The position numbers and the translations under genes are program-made. From the NCBI GenBank assembly GCA_019279435.1, contig JAAALK010000288.1:75984255-76048254 (forward strand): a stretch of 64,000 bases of DNA, written 5' to 3'. The notes beneath the pieces were generated by a model. That model searched no databases. It was not told the origin of the DNA and saw nothing but the letters and a program-made list of their open reading frames with translations. This document shows, piece after piece, positions 22,735-35,560 of the stretch. Source of the stretch: Zizania palustris. Lineage: Eukaryota; Streptophyta; Magnoliopsida; Poales; Poaceae. Numbering within the stretch: the stretch's first letter is position 1; the number at the start of each line of letters is the position of its first letter.

Positions 22735-23235
22735 ATGGTGGTTGAAATTGATGGCAGTAACATCACCCCGATCACCATTGAGACATTGACCGATGAACTA
22801 AGGGAGGAGGTACAAGACCACGTAGAAAACTACAAGAAATTGTGTCTCGACGCTTTCAGCACGACTCGATCTGATCCTGTCTAGAGGAGTCAATTGCCGA
22901 AACCATTCGTGGCTAGGGAAATCGCTCAGCAGGTCGAGAGTCAGTGGGTCACTTTTTAGGAAGCCATCAACAACGCTCTACATCACGCTCTCATCAAACA
23001 GTCCGAGGTATTAGTTAATACCTTGCACGGGTTGATCAAGAAGACTATTGACGGGACAATTGCTGAAGAGCCGACACAAGGCCCGATGTATTTCCTGACT
23101 AGTCATCCTCGTCTGTTACAAAACCCTCAACATACTCGACCGGTGCCACCACCACAAGGGCCGATAAGGCAGGGTCTGCTGAACACTTCGTTCGGTAGGG
23201 TCCCATTACCTACCCCTACGCTCCAAGGGATAGGC
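22735..23235 (+). pseudogene. Gypsy R gag, N-terminal piece
   Basis: The frame starts with ATG at 22735 and covers 167 codons up to the P insertion. It has an acidic start (MVVEIDGSNITPITIETL), an EIAQQVESQWVTF helix, NALHHALIKQSEVLVNTLH, and a Pro/Gln-rich region. Two TAG stops occur, near 22881 and 22959; the second is where the surrounding sequence suggests Gln. I recognise the general type as gag of a rice gypsy element but not the exact family. No CCHC knuckle lies in the surviving part. Confidence 0.6.
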
Positions 23236-23682
23236 TGTAACACCCCACATTTTCAAAGAAATAAAAATACCTTTTATTATATTTTTCTGAAAAAGATTAT
23301 TTGAATTTCCCTTTAGGTCCATTTATACCCAAATAAACTAAAACCTCGAGGATATGCCCAAACTAGAAGCTAAAAAAATTTGTATGTGATCCCAAGGCCA
23401 AGACATATTTTTGAGAATTTTTACAAATTTTTATCACCCTTGGAAGCAACCAAACATTTTAAACCAATTTCAGCAATTAAATTTATTCAGAAAAGAATTT
23501 AAACAGTAACGGGCCCCCTCCCCCCTCTTCTCCCTCAACCAGCCGGCCCAGCCCACTCCCTCCCCGCGCCCCTCACTGACAAATGGACCCCACTAGTCAG
23601 CGACCCCCTCCCTCCGCACGCGCGTACCCGATGCCTCGGCCCCACCTGTCGACGCCAACCTCCCCTCTCAGCCGAGCCCGAC

Positions 23683-26600
23683 TGTAGCGCCCCGATTTAA
23701 CAAATCGAGACATTATTGAATTTCAGAAGAAAAACAATAATACAAGAGGTTCATCATGCGACAACGTACATACGACAACATCCATGGTACGCAGACCATA
23801 TTTATTACATCAAAGTTTTGGTAAAAACAGGATTAAAAATAATTAAAAAGCGGCATGATGAACATCTTCTTCAGGATCTTTCTTCTCGACTGGGTCGCTA
23901 CTCCAGACCGTCTTCAAAATACGCATCCTCTGTGGGGTCCAACGGGTATGAGTACAAAAAGTACTCAACAAGCCACCGCAAATGCAAATAATAATGCAGG
24001 ATAATAAACAAGGAAGGATAATGGCTAACATTACAGAATAATGCGGTTGCAGTTATGGCATTTAGTGTAATCATATTTTAATCATGCGGAAAGTAAACAC
24101 GAGCATCATCAACATCAACTAACTCGAGGGGTACAATCAGCCCCACCTCGCTCAACAGTCCTTACATGTCAATCCATCATGCACATACCTATTCAAAATA
24201 AACTAACTGGGGGATGTCACGCAACCCGCCCTTGACCGTGGGCTCGGCTTTTCGAAAAGATTTAAGACTCTGATCAGAGATGTACTACTGTACCCACAAG
24301 GCACACACTCATCCCAAACGAGATGACCCATTTCACGGGAACTCGTGCCAAAACCTCAATATGAGATGTTCCAAGCGATAACCACCCGCTCTAGGTTTCG
24401 CCGGCGCGCCGGGCCGCATCCCGGCTAACGTCGCACCCCCTTTTGCGCCACATTGGTACAAGTCACCCGCAGGTGCAACTTGACCCATCTCCAAATGGTG
24501 GCCTCGGTTTGGAACAACCCATACCTTAGTTAGGACTTACCCACTAGACTTGTGGTTAGTACGTAAGTGTATTGCAACGGATCCCTCAGACCGGTCCTTA
24601 TAGTGCCCCGGGTGCTACTAACCAATGCCCTAGCTTGCACCCGGAACCCACCATGCATACACTCACAACCATGACTCATCACCAACAGAATTTCCAAGGA
24701 TAAGAAGTAACGGGGATCATATAATAGAACCATTTTGCTACGACTCATTTTTATCCTATAGCGGCCGTGTCAATACATTGGACACTAGCTAATATCATTG
24801 ATCATATGGTGACAAGGAGGTTAGGCGAGATAGCATGGCTTGGGTTGCACATCAAGGTCGGGGGATCCTAAATAAATATAATGTAAGGGTTCATTTGACT
24901 AATGCATATATAACCTATGTGTTTTAGCGATAGTCAATTCAAACATGGGTTCAATATGTTCAAAAGAATTGTTTGGTGACTTGCCTGGTTCAGCAAAGGG
25001 AGAGGGAGGGACTTCGGGGAAGTACTCCGGTTTCTCGGCGACGTCGTAGTCTTTTTAATATAATAAAGCAAGATAAAAAAAGAGCACATTCAATCAAACA
25101 ATATAACATTACATTAATAGTACATAAGTTACTGTTGGTTTGATTTAAAATAAGATAAATTCAATTGTTAAGGTTCTGAAATTTATAAATAATTTTAAAG
25201 GGATTAAAATGAAGGGTTGTCCTTTTTAGAAAACAAATGTTTAAATGTGAATAGTCCCATATTAAGTTCCCTAATAAGTTTTGAAATGAAAAGTTCATAG
25301 TAATTTAGTGTTTTGCAGTATATGAATAGAAAGGAATAAATATGAATTTTTCTGAAGTTCAAACATTTGAATTCATATTCTAATCCTAAAGGCATTTAAA
25401 TATTTATTTGAATAAACATGAAAATGTCAAAGTAAACCTACTGTTTTTATTGCATAAACATGTAGAGAATAATTTTATGAATTTTCTGAAATTGGAATGG
25501 TAATTTTTAGAGTTCAAATGCATTAGATATGAATTTTACAAGTTTAAAAGCATTTCTGAAATTCATTTTCAGTTTTTAAACCCCTCGGGTCCACGGTGAG
25601 CCAGGCCCACGGTGAACCCGCGCACTGTGCGCGTGCGCCGGGTCGATCTGGACCGTCGGATCCAGATCCGACGCGCGAGGGCGAGGCGGGATGCGTAAGT
25701 TACGATGGACGGCCAGGATTAAAACGTTCGAAGGGGTACCACGTGGACGCACGAGATTAAACGCGGGGTTTTAAAACCAACGGACGCACGGGATTAAAAC
25801 GTACCCCTTCGCCGAGATCTAACGGATCAGATTAAACCGCACGCGGGGATTAACCATCACCGTCGGATCCAGATCGCACGGTCGTGCGTGAATCCGACAC
25901 GGCACGGGTACTCGACCCGTGCCGGTCGTCTTCTCCGACGACGGCGAGCGGGCCAGCGGCCACGGCGAGCGACGGCGACCTAGTCTAAGGCCTAAAACAG
26001 AACGAGGGTGCTACGGGGATCACGAGGGTACCTCGGCGGTGAGAAAAGGTCGATGGAGCGAGGCCGGCGACGAGCGGAGGCGGTGGAGGCATTCGGGTCC
26101 TTGGCGGCGACGGCGATCCGGCGAGGTTCGTCGTCGACGGAGTGGTGGCCGGCGTTGGGGAGGTCCTTGCGGTTGCAGCGGTGCGGTCGGCGAGGGCGGA
26201 GGGGGACTCCGGCGACGGCGATCGACGGCTGGGGCGAGGGCGACGGTGGTGCGCTAAAATGCAGAGTGTACTGGCTCTGTCGGTTCTCGCAGCGTGTGAG
26301 CGTGGGGGTGAAATGCGGGTGGCCAGGGGGTTTAAATAGGACCATCGGCGGGGACAGAGAGGGCGTAGTCTACGGTGGCCGGGAATAAAACGCGTTTAAG
26401 CGCCGGCGAGGTCGGGTTGAGCTCGGTTCACTGAACCTGGACGCGAATCGGTCGGGTTTAATGGGGGGAAACGGTCGGCGCGACGCGGGGGTTTGATTGC
26501 CGGGCTTAATTCGGGGGAAGGGGGTCGGGGCAAGGGATCCGAGGCGAGTAATGGCGTCGGCCGGCGAGGGGGGGATTTTGGGGGCGGATCTCGCGGGGAC

Positions 26601-27080
26601 GACAAATCCGACAGGTGGGCCAAGGTGGTCAGCGGGGAGCGAGTGCGCGAGAGAGGGGGCTGACGGGTGGGGCCGGGTTGTCGGGTGCGCGCGCGAGGGG
26701 AGGAAATCGGTGCCGACAGGTGGGGTCGGCTTGTTAGCCAGAGGCGCGCGGGGTAACGGGCTGGGCCGGCCGGGAGAGAGAGAAGGGAGGGAGGGAAGCC
26801 CAATACTGTTTTAAAGCTTTTCTGAATAAAAATAATTCCAGAAAATAGTTTAAACCTTTTGGGGCATTTCCAAGGTGGGTGAAAATCTGTAAAAATTCTC
26901 AAAAACATTTCTTGGCCTTGGGAGTTTATACAAAAATTTTCAGCTCCTAGTTTGGCCATCTACTCTATGTTGTAGTTCAAAAGGGTATAAAAGAGTATTA
27001 AAAGTATTTTCAGAAATAAATAATTCCAAGAAATTGAATTTAATAATATTTTTATTATTTTGAAAATTTGGGGTGTTACA
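23683..27080 (-). mobile_element. Solo LTR of a P-related family, inverted
   Basis: On the minus strand it starts TGTAACACCCCAAATTTTC at 27080 and ends GGGGCGCTACA at 23683, with the exact TSD CCGAC (23678-23682 and 27081-27085). The uninterrupted target is visible in the 3' LTR near 51720. Length is 3398 bp. The GC-rich part (25590-26800) has long open frames on both strands that reflect composition only. Confidence 0.92.
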
Positions 27081-27611
27081 CCGACCCCACCGGCCAGTCC
27101 CTCCCGTTGCCGCACCCGTACCCCCGCGCCCCACTAAAAGTGGCCCCTGCCTGTCAGACCCGTCGTCCACCTCGCGCCACCACCCCCAAACCTCACCGGC
27201 CAAATCCCACGCTCTGCGATCTGCTCGTCGCAGGCCCCCTCCCATTAAATTGACGCCGGCATTAAATTCCCCGTGATACGCCGACGGTTTCCCCCTTTAC
27301 GCCAACGCGTCATCGCCCCGAAACCAATGCGCGCATGCACGGAAGGAGCTCACCGGCATTAAAGAGAGTTTACTCTCGGCTTCCCCTGATTGCGCTCCCT
27401 CTGGCCCCGCCTGCGCCCCTATTTAAACCCTCGGCCACCGCCGCATTTAGCCCTCACGCCGTTTCACACTCGGACCGAACAGAACACCCGCACTCCGGTT
27501 TTTTAACACCACTCCGCCACCCGCACTCCAACCGTCGCCAGCCATCGCTGGAGTCCTCCCCCGTCCTCGACGACCGCACCATTGTGACCGTCGACGTCAC
27601 CCCGACCTCTT

Positions 27612-30600
27612 TGTAACACCCCAAATTTTCAAAGAAATAAAAATATCATTTAATATAATTTCCTGGAAGTATTCACTTTAGAAATACCTTTAATGCCCTC
27701 CTTAAACTTTTTGAACTAGAACCTAGATGAAATGACCAAACCAGGGGCTAGAAAATTTTGTGTATGATCCCAAGGCCAAGATATATTTTTGAGAATTTTT
27801 ACAAATTTTTATCAACCTTGGAAGTAGCCCAAATATTTTAATCTATTTTCTGTAATTATTTTTATTCAGAAAAGTATTGAAACAGTAACGGGCCCTCCCC
27901 CTCCCTTTCTCTCTCTCCCGGCCAGCCCAGCCCTCTCCTCCCCGCGTGCCCCGTCTGACCGCTGGACCCCACCAGTCAGTGACTCCCTCTCCCTTCGCGC
28001 GCGCGCCCAACAGCCCGACCCCACCTGTCGGCGCCAACTGACTCACTCCCTCGGCCGAGCCCAACCCCACCTGTCAGTCTCCTCGCTCGTGCGCTCGTGC
28101 CCGCTGACCGCCTTGGCCCACCTGTCGGACCTGTCGTCCACCTCGCGCCAACCCCCCTAACATCGCCGGCCCCCGATCCCGCCTCGGATCCGCCCCGTCA
28201 GCCCCCCTAGCGTTAATTCGCCGATGCCATTAACACCCCCGCGACGCGCCGACCGTTTCCCCTCATTAACCCACGCGCTATCGACCTGTCGCTCGGATGC
28301 ATGGCAAGAGCTCGCCGGCGTTACTCTCGGTCCTCCCCTGATTGCGCCCCCGCTGTCCCACTGGTGCCTCTATTTAAACCCCTCACCTCCACCGCGTTCG
28401 ATCTATTTAAACCACGTTCGATCCTGGCCGTGCGATCTGGATCTAACGGTACTGATTAAATCTCCTGTGCGGTTTAATTTGCGCCGTCGGATCCGAGCGA
28501 AGGGGTACGTTTTAATCTCGTGTGTCCGATAGTTTTAAAAACTCGCATTTAATCTAGATCGTCCATCGCGTACCGGTTCAGTGTTTTAATCCTGGCTGTC
28601 CGCGATAACTTAACTCCCCCGCCTTGCCCGTGACCGCCCGATCACGATCCAACGGTGGATCTCGATCCGGCGCACGCGCACAGTGCGCGGGTTCACCGTG
28701 AGCCTGGCACACCGTGGACCGGCGGCTATTTTGGATTTAATTTAAATCTCAGAAATGGTTTTAAACTTCTAAAATTCATATCTGGCGCATTTGAACTCCA
28801 AAAATTATCATTTCAATTCCAGAAATTTTGTAATTTTATTCTCTACGCGTTAGTACAATAAAAACAATATGTTTACTTTGAATATTTCATTCTTATTTAT
28901 TAAAGTATTCAAATGCCCTTAGGTTAAAATACAAACTTTATTATTTAAATTTCAGTAAAGTTTATATTTGTTCATTTCCTATTAATATGATGAAACCACT
29001 AAGTTTTCCCTGAACCTCCTATATTAAATTAATTAGAAAACTTAAAATGAGATTATCTCACAATTAAAATCCCTTTTATAAAGGGCAATATCTCATTATA
29101 TTTCATTTTAAATTATCCATAACATGAATTTCAGAAACTCAACACCTCTATTTTCCTTAAGTAAACCTAAACAAAACCTTTAAGCTTGTTGAGTGATTTT
29201 TATATTGTTTATTGAGTGTTGTGTTTATTATTCATGTTAAAAAGACTACGACGCCGCCGAGGAGCCGGAATACTTCCTGGAAGTTCCTCCCTCCCCATTC
29301 GCTGAACAAGGCAAGTCACCAAACCACTCTTTTGAGCATGTTGAATCCATGTTTTACTAAACTATCGCTAAAACTCATAGGATATACATGCATTAGTCAA
29401 ATGAAACCCTTACAATATATTTATTAGGATCCCCCGACCTTGATGTGCAACCCAAGCCATGCTATCTTGCCTAACCTCCTTGTCACCATATGATTAGTAT
29501 TATTAGCTAGTGTCCAATGTATTGACACGATTGCTATAGGATTAAAAATGAATCGTAGCAACTTGATTCTACTATATGATCCCCGTTATTCTTATCCTTG
29601 GATTTCTGTCGGTGATGAGTTGTGGTTGTGAGTGAATGCATGGTGGGTTCCGGGTGCAAGCTAGGGTATTGGTCGGTAGCACCCGGGGCACTATAAGGAC
29701 CGGTCTGCGGGATCCGTTGCAATACACTTCCGTACTAACCACAAGTCTAATGGGTAAGTCCTAACTAACGTATTGGGTGTTCTAAACCGAGGCCACCATT
29801 TGGATATGGGTCAAGCAGCACCTGCGGGTGGCTTGTACCGACGTGGCGCAAAAGGGGGTGCGACGTTAGCCGGGATGCGGCCCGACGCGTAGGCGAAACC
29901 TAGAGCGGGTGGTTATCGCTTGGAGCATTTCATGCCAAGGTTTTGGCACGAGTTCCCGTGGTATGGGTCATCTCGTTACACTTTGGTGTTTGGGATGAGT
30001 GTGTGCCTTGTGGGTACAGTAGTACATCTCTGATCAGAGTCATAAATCTTTTCGAAAAGTCGAGCCCACGGTCAAGGGCGGGTTGCGTGACATCCCACAG
30101 TTAGTTTACCTTTGATATGTATGAGCATGATAGTTTGACATGTAAGGACTGTTGTGCGAGGAGGTAAAACGTACTCCTCGAGTTAGATGGTATCATTGAT
30201 GTTCATGTTTATTATTCCGCATGATTAAATTTGACTACACTAAATGCAATAACTAAAAAATATATTTTTCCGCACTTTTAGCCATTATCCTTCCTTTGTT
30301 ATTACCTTGCATTACTACTTGCATTTGCGGTGGCTTGTTGAGTACTCTTTGTACTCATACCGGTTGGACACACAATTCAGAGGATGCCTACTACGATGAT
30401 GGTCTGGAGTACCAACCCAGTCAAGAAGAAAGATCCTGAAGAAGATGTTCTTCATGCAGCTTATTTTTATTATTGTTTTTATTTAACTCTTATGTAATAA
30501 TATGGTCTGCATACCATGAATGCTTGTCGTATGTACGTTGTCGCATGATGAACCTCTTGTATTATTGTTTTTCTTATGAAATTCAATAATGTTCCGATTT

Positions 30601-30620
30601 CGATAAATCGGGGCGCCACA
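27612..30620 (+). mobile_element. Solo LTR of a P-related family (LTR2)
   Basis: Starts TGTAACACCCC and ends GGGGCGCCACA, 3009 bp. Its TSD is CTCTT (27607-27611) against CTCGT (30621-30625), one mismatch. The intact target reads CTCGT at 52248 in the 3' LTR, so the left copy has mutated. Its last roughly 785 bp reappear in the P 3' LTR at 52628-53415, ending at the same CTCGT junction. Confidence 0.9.
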
Positions 30621-32921
30621 CTCGTCCACCCCTCCGTCGCCTCTAAAGACCGCCGGATCTCCGTCGCCACCCCCGCTCGTTGCTGGCCGCAACCCGACGA
30701 CCCCAAACCTCACCGATGGTACCCTCTTGACCCGCGCGCTATACTGATTCCATTTTAGCCCTTAGGATCGACCGTCGTCGCTCGCCGTGGCCGCTAGGCC
30801 CTCGCCGTCGCCGGAGAAGATGACCAACACAAGTAAAGTGCCCATGCCGTGTCGGATTCAACGCGACCATGCGATCTGGATCTGACGGTGGTGATTAAAT
30901 CGTTCGCCCGGTTTAATCAGATCCGTCAGATCTCGGTTAAATGTTACATTCTAATCTGGACCATCCATTTATATTTAAAACCCGCAGTGAATCTAGGCCA
31001 TCCATCGCGTATCGATTCGATCTCTTAATCCCAACCGTCCATTTTCATTTAAAACGCCCGCCTCGCCCTCGCGCATCCGATCATGATCCGACGGTCGATC
31101 GGGATCTGGTCCATGCACACAGTGCGCGGGTTCATGGTGGATCCGGTTCACCGTGGACCGATGACTGTTTTGGGTTTAAATTAAATTCCAGAAATTGTTT
31201 AAACTTCTAAAATTCATATCTTACTCATTTTAACTCCAAATTTAACCATTTCAATTCCAGAAAATTTGTATTTTTATTCTCTACATGTTTATGCAATAAA
31301 AACAGTAGGCTTACTTTGAGTATTTTACTTTTATTTAATAAAGTATTTAAAGGCACTTTAGGGTAAATTCATAATTCTTTTAGAAAAATCCATAACTCCA
31401 TAAAATTGTCTTAAAAATTTAAATAATAATTTCAGAATAGCCCATGACTTCACTTCAAGTGTTTTAGCCCAATCAAAACCTTTATGTTTGCTATGTGATT
31501 TTAGAATGTTTATTGAATGTAATGTTTATTATATGTAACGAGAAGACTACGACGCCGCTGAGGAGCCGAAATACTACCCGGAAGTTCCTCCATCACCCTT
31601 CGCTGAACAAGGCAAGTCACCAAACCAATCTCTTGAGCATATTGAACCTAGTTTTCTTAAACTATCGCTAAAACACATAGGCTATACACGCATTAGTCAA
31701 ATTAAAGCCTTACATTATATTTATTTAGATCCCCGAACTTGAAATGCAAACCCAAGCCATGCTATCTAGCCTAAACTCCTTGTCACCATATTATTAGTAC
31801 TATTAGATAGTGTCAAATGTATTGACATAATTGCTATAAGTTAAAAATGACTCGTAGCAATTTGGATTCTACTATATGATCCTCGTTATTCTTATCTCCG
31901 GAATTCAGTTGGTGATAGAGTTTTGGGTTAAGTGTGTATGCATGGTGGGTTCCGGGTGCAAGCTAGGGCATTGGTCGGTAGCACCCGGGGCACTATAAGG
32001 ACCGGTCTGCGGGATCCGTTGCAATACATTTCCGTACTAACCACAAGTCTACTGGGTAAGTCCTAACTAAGGTATGGAGTGTTCCAAGTCGAGGCACCAC
32101 TTGGAGATGGGTCAAGCAGCACCTGCGGGTGGCTTGTACCGATGTGGCGCAAAAGGGGTGCGACATTAGCCCGGATGTGGCCGGGCGCGCCGGCGAAACC
32201 TAGAGCGGGTGATTATCGGATTAGAGCATTTCATGCTGAGGTTTGGTATGAGTTCCCGTGGTATGGGTAATCTCGTTACACTTTGGTGTATGGGATGAGT
32301 GCGTGCCTTGTGGGCACAGTGGTACACCTCTGATCAGAGTTTAAATCTTTTCGAAAAGTCGAGCCCACGGTCAAGGGCGGATTGCGTGACTACTCGTAGT
32401 TAGTTTACATTTATGAGTGTTGCATGATGACTTGACATGTAAGTACTGTTGAGCGAGGAGGGAAAATGTACTCCCCGAGTTAGATGATATCATGTTGTTC
32501 ATGTTTATTATTCCGCATGATTAAATTTGACTACACTAAATGCTATAATTGAAAAATGTACTTTTCCGCACTTTTAGCCATTATCATCTCTTTGTTATTA
32601 TCCTGCATTATTATTGCATTCTCGGTGGCTTGTTAAGTACTTTTGTACTCATACCCATTGGACAAACACTTTAGAGGCTGCCTACTACGAGGAAGATGGT
32701 CTGGAGTAGCGACACAATCAAGAAGAAAATCCTGAAGAAGACGTTCGTCATGTTGTTTATTTTCATAGTTTCTTTTAATTTTACACTTATGTAATAATGT
32801 GGTCTGCGAACCACGAATGTTTGCCCGTATGTACGTTGTCGCATGATGAACCTCTTGTTATTATTGTTTTTCCATGGAAATTCAATAATGTTCTGATTTG
32901 GTAAATCGGGGCGTCACAAGA

Positions 32922-32937
32922 TGGTATCAGAGCCGAC
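32922..32937 (+). promoter_or_regulatory. Primer-binding site of P (initiator tRNA-Met type)
   Basis: TGGTATCAGAGCCGAC begins 3 bases after the 5' LTR end. It is the usual sequence complementary to the 3' end of initiator tRNA-Met. Confidence 0.85.
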
Positions 32938-33057
32938 TTGACTGTAGGAAGCCAAATGGACCAGCCTAACACTTAGTTTTGTTAAAATCTATTTAGTGAA
33001 AACCTACTTCATCACTTTGTTCCTCCTCTTACTCTTTTCAACTTGTTGTTTTTATAG

Positions 33058-33834
33058 ATGCCTATCCACCACGTCCACAATTTCTGCCGCCACTTCGAGG
33101 GCTTCATCCGGGAGCTCCGGATGATGGTGACCTTCCTCGGGTTCACCTTTGAGCCCGAGTTCCACGGCGTCTACATGGAGGAGTTCGAAGGACCGTGTGA
33201 CGTTTCTGTCACCATTCACGGGTCCGGTGACCACCTGCCGTTCTTCACGGCAGCACTTGGGGGCCCAACCTTCGACGTCGCGTGCCAACGCACCGCCCTC
33301 CAGGCCCTCATGGAGCTGAGGATGATCTACGATGATCATCTTCGAGACTCGTCCTTTTGGCTTGTACCGATGCGTACTCCCGGTGCCCACCGCAACATCT
33401 ATATCGGGGCCCACTCCGACCGCGATCCGGTCATGGCCCGACAGACGCGTCTTCTCCAAGCCATGGACGATCTCCATACCGAGGCCTTGCTCGACACCGA
33501 GGAGCACCACGAGGCGGTTGAGTTCCTTTGTCAGGAGACGAAGGGCTTGATCCAACAGAACGACGAGCTACAGCGCAAGATTATACAGCTGCAGAAGGAC
33601 ATCGCGGAGATGCTTCCCCTCGTCCCGAGGAGGAAGAAGCCCATCCGTGAGCCCGTCCCTCGCCCCAAGAGGATCACGCCGCCGCTCACGCCCGCCGGAC
33701 CATCTAGCTCCAGCTCCACTGCCTCGCGCCCCGCCATCGTTGTCGACCCCATCATCGAGAACTTCATCGAGCCCACCATCCCTCAAGACCCTCGTGGTTC
33801 CGAGAGTACGGAGACTACCCCGGATGATGAGTAG
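33058..33834 (+). CDS. Intact extra ORF of chromovirus P, between PBS and gag
   Basis: A 258-codon open frame starting at the first ATG after the PBS, 120 bp downstream, in the sense of the element. It is the only substantial frame of P without a stop or frameshift. The N-terminal half (about 1-120) is a mixed globular-looking region with FEGFIRELRMMVTFLGFTF and a short helix-like ACQRTALQALMELRMIY. Residues about 140-195 look like a coiled coil (EEHHEAVEFLCQETKGLIQQ and onward). They are followed by a basic, proline-rich stretch (RRKKPIREPVPRPKR), then Ser/Thr-rich and acidic tails. I do not recognise a domain. From memory, an extra ORF before gag has been reported for rice RIRE-type elements; its role is unknown to me. 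Nuclear location is only a guess from the basic stretch. Confidence 0.75.
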   Translation: MPIHHVHNFCRHFEGFIRELRMMVTFLGFTFEPEFHGVYMEEFEGPCDVSVTIHGSGDHLPFFTAALGGPTFDVACQRTALQALMELRMIYDDHLRDSSFWLVPMRTPGAHRNIYIGAHSDRDPVMARQTRLLQAMDDLHTEALLDTEEHHEAVEFLCQETKGLIQQNDELQRKIIQLQKDIAEMLPLVPRRKKPIREPVPRPKRITPPLTPAGPSSSSSTASRPAIVVDPIIENFIEPTIPQDPRGSESTETTPDDE

Positions 33835-34041
33835 ACGATAAATCTCGTTGATTGTTTTACATTTTTATGATTGTGGTACCATCCGCAACAACTTTGTGTT
33901 GCGGGTGGCATAAAAATAAGATCTTTGATGTAAAGAACATTTTCTTACCACTTATATATATGAGCCCCTCTAGGCTGTTTTTGGATAAAGTTCTTTTTAA
34001 AGTTTTTCTCTTATGATTGAAAGTATTGTTGTACTCAGAAG

Positions 34042-35215
34042 ATGGCAGACAACCAAAACACCGGTTCCAACAACAGAGAAGGGGCGACCAACGGTCTGCC
34101 CGGAAGTGTTGTGCCCAACTGGGGTGCAACGGGCCAATGCCAGACTGGGCCACCATCCACCAACCATCTCACCTTGGCGGAAATGATGGCGAACCAGAAC
34201 CAGTTGATCACTGCCCTCCTAACTCAAATGCAGCACCAACAGGCTCAGTTGGACCGGCTGCAACAACAGAACATGGAACCGATCCCTCGTCTACTAGCCC
34301 CCATTCCCGCGCCTCAACTCTCAGAGTTTTTGTGCGTGAGGCCCCCAATCTTCTCCAGCACGACGAACCCCATGGAGGTCGACAATTGGCTCCAGACCAT
34401 CGGGAAGAAGTTGGACCTCCTCGCATGCACCGATCGGGAGCGAGTGGCGTTCGCCACCCACCAGCTCCAGGGATCCGCCGTGGAATGGTGGGACAACTAC
34501 CATGAATCCCAGCCGGAGGACCACGAGGTGACTTGGGCGGAGTTCACCATCGCCTTCCACGCCGCCCACGTCCCCGCCGGAGTCATCGCCGTCAAGCAGC
34601 AGGAGTTCCGGGACCTGCAACAGGGAAGCCAGACCGTCATGGAGTATCTCCATGAATTCAACCGTTTGGCCCGCTATGCCTGGAGGAAGTGCGGACCGAC
34701 GCTCTCCGCCAGGCTAAGTTCCTCTGGGACTAAAGGATGATCTCTCCATCCAGCTTGTCGCCACTGATTACGCCGACTTCTAGCGGTTGGTGAACAAGGC
34801 GCTCATCCAAGAGACTGAGCAGAACAAGATGGACCTCAAGAAGAAGATGATCGCGTTCAAGCATCTTCAGGCGAACCCCCAGAGGCCCCGCTTCGTCCCT
34901 CCGCCATCGGCACCCGCCTACCATCCTCGGCCCATCTACAGGCCGCCACATACCGCCAGTGGCTCCAATGCTGAGAATCCTCACCCCGCTCCACCAGCTC
35001 CGGCCACTCAACCAGCACTCGCCGCCAAAGCCCCGATAATGACGGACCGCAATAGCAAGCCGATCGTCTGCTTCAACTGCCACAAGGAAGGGCACTACTC
35101 CCACTAGTGTCCTCACCCCAAGCAGCCCCATGGCACGACACCCAATCAAGCGGTTCATGCCCGCGTCAACCACATCAGCGCCGAGGAAGCTCAGGAGGCC
35201 CCTGAAGTCATACTC
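34042..35215 (+). pseudogene. Chromovirus P gag
   Basis: ATG at 34042 follows a 207-bp spacer after the extra ORF. The first frame (34042-34740) contains the Retrotrans_gag core: NPMEVDNWLQTIGKKLDLL, VEWWDNYHESQP, EFRDLQQGSQTVMEYLHEFN. A frameshift near 34680 moves the frame to 34787-35107. That frame ends in a CCHC knuckle, CFNCHKEGHYSH.C, where a TAG (35105-35107) replaces what is normally Gln just before the last Cys. The region continues in frame into protease. Gag would form the particle and bind element RNA. Confidence 0.85.
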
Positions 35216-35560
35216 GGTATGTTCACAGTGAATTCCATACCTGCAATAGTGTTGTTTGATTTTGAGGCAACACACTCCTTCATATCAGAAGGCTTTGTGA
35301 AGACAAATAACTTAGAAGTACTCCCTCTGCCCGTCCCTATGATGATCGCCACCCCTGGCAAGAAGACCCTAGCTAATCTGTTCAGCCCAAGGGTAAGGAT
35401 AGAAATCCAAGGGGTGTTATTCTGGGCCGAGCCAATTCTTATCGAGTGCACCGGACTCGACCTCATCCTAGGGATGGACTGATTGATGAAGCACAAGGGA
35501 GTAATAGACCGCGCTAGAAAGTTCGTCACCGTGACCAATTCCGGAGGCGAAGCCGTCACT
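35216..35560 (+). pseudogene. Chromovirus P aspartic protease
   Basis: Retropepsin-like domain downstream of the gag knuckle. The active-site region reads FDFEATHSF (35255-35281), where chromoviruses have FDSGATHSF, so the Ser and Gly of the D-S-G triad are lost. The later LDLILGMD segment is intact, then TGA at 35480-35482 stands where Trp is expected (GMDW). It is not active as written. Confidence 0.8.

Larger units (their letters stand above)
23236..32918 (+). repeat. Chromovirus P 5' LTR, with two solo LTRs inside
   Basis: The LTR is in three segments: 23236-23682, 27086-27611 and 30626-32918, about 3.27 kb once the insertions and duplicated target bases are removed. The ends TGTAACACCCC and GGGGCGTCACA are themselves imperfect inverted repeats 11 bp long. 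The first third is GC-rich and the rest AT-rich. No gene is seen in any segment. Confidence 0.9.

Noticed and set aside
22735..23304. Possible host exon with a long N-terminal frame
   Set aside because: Continues in frame at 55722 across the P insertion and reads as gypsy gag; part of the open frame is P's LTR.
25919..26960. GC-rich overlapping open frames of 100-187 codons
   Set aside because: They lie inside the inverted solo LTR; both strands are open because of composition and there is no domain or splice structure.
27068..28532. Pro/Arg-rich small ORFs
   Set aside because: GC-rich LTR sequence repeated at 51612-51919; not conserved as proteins.
32922..32937. tRNA gene fragments at the TGGTATCAGAGC sites
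   Set aside because: They are primer-binding sites beside LTR ends, with no tRNA fold around them. I saw no tRNA or rRNA gene in the window.
33332..33786. Antisense and shifted open frames over the P extra ORF
   Set aside because: Shadows of a GC-rich sense ORF; no start context or motifs.
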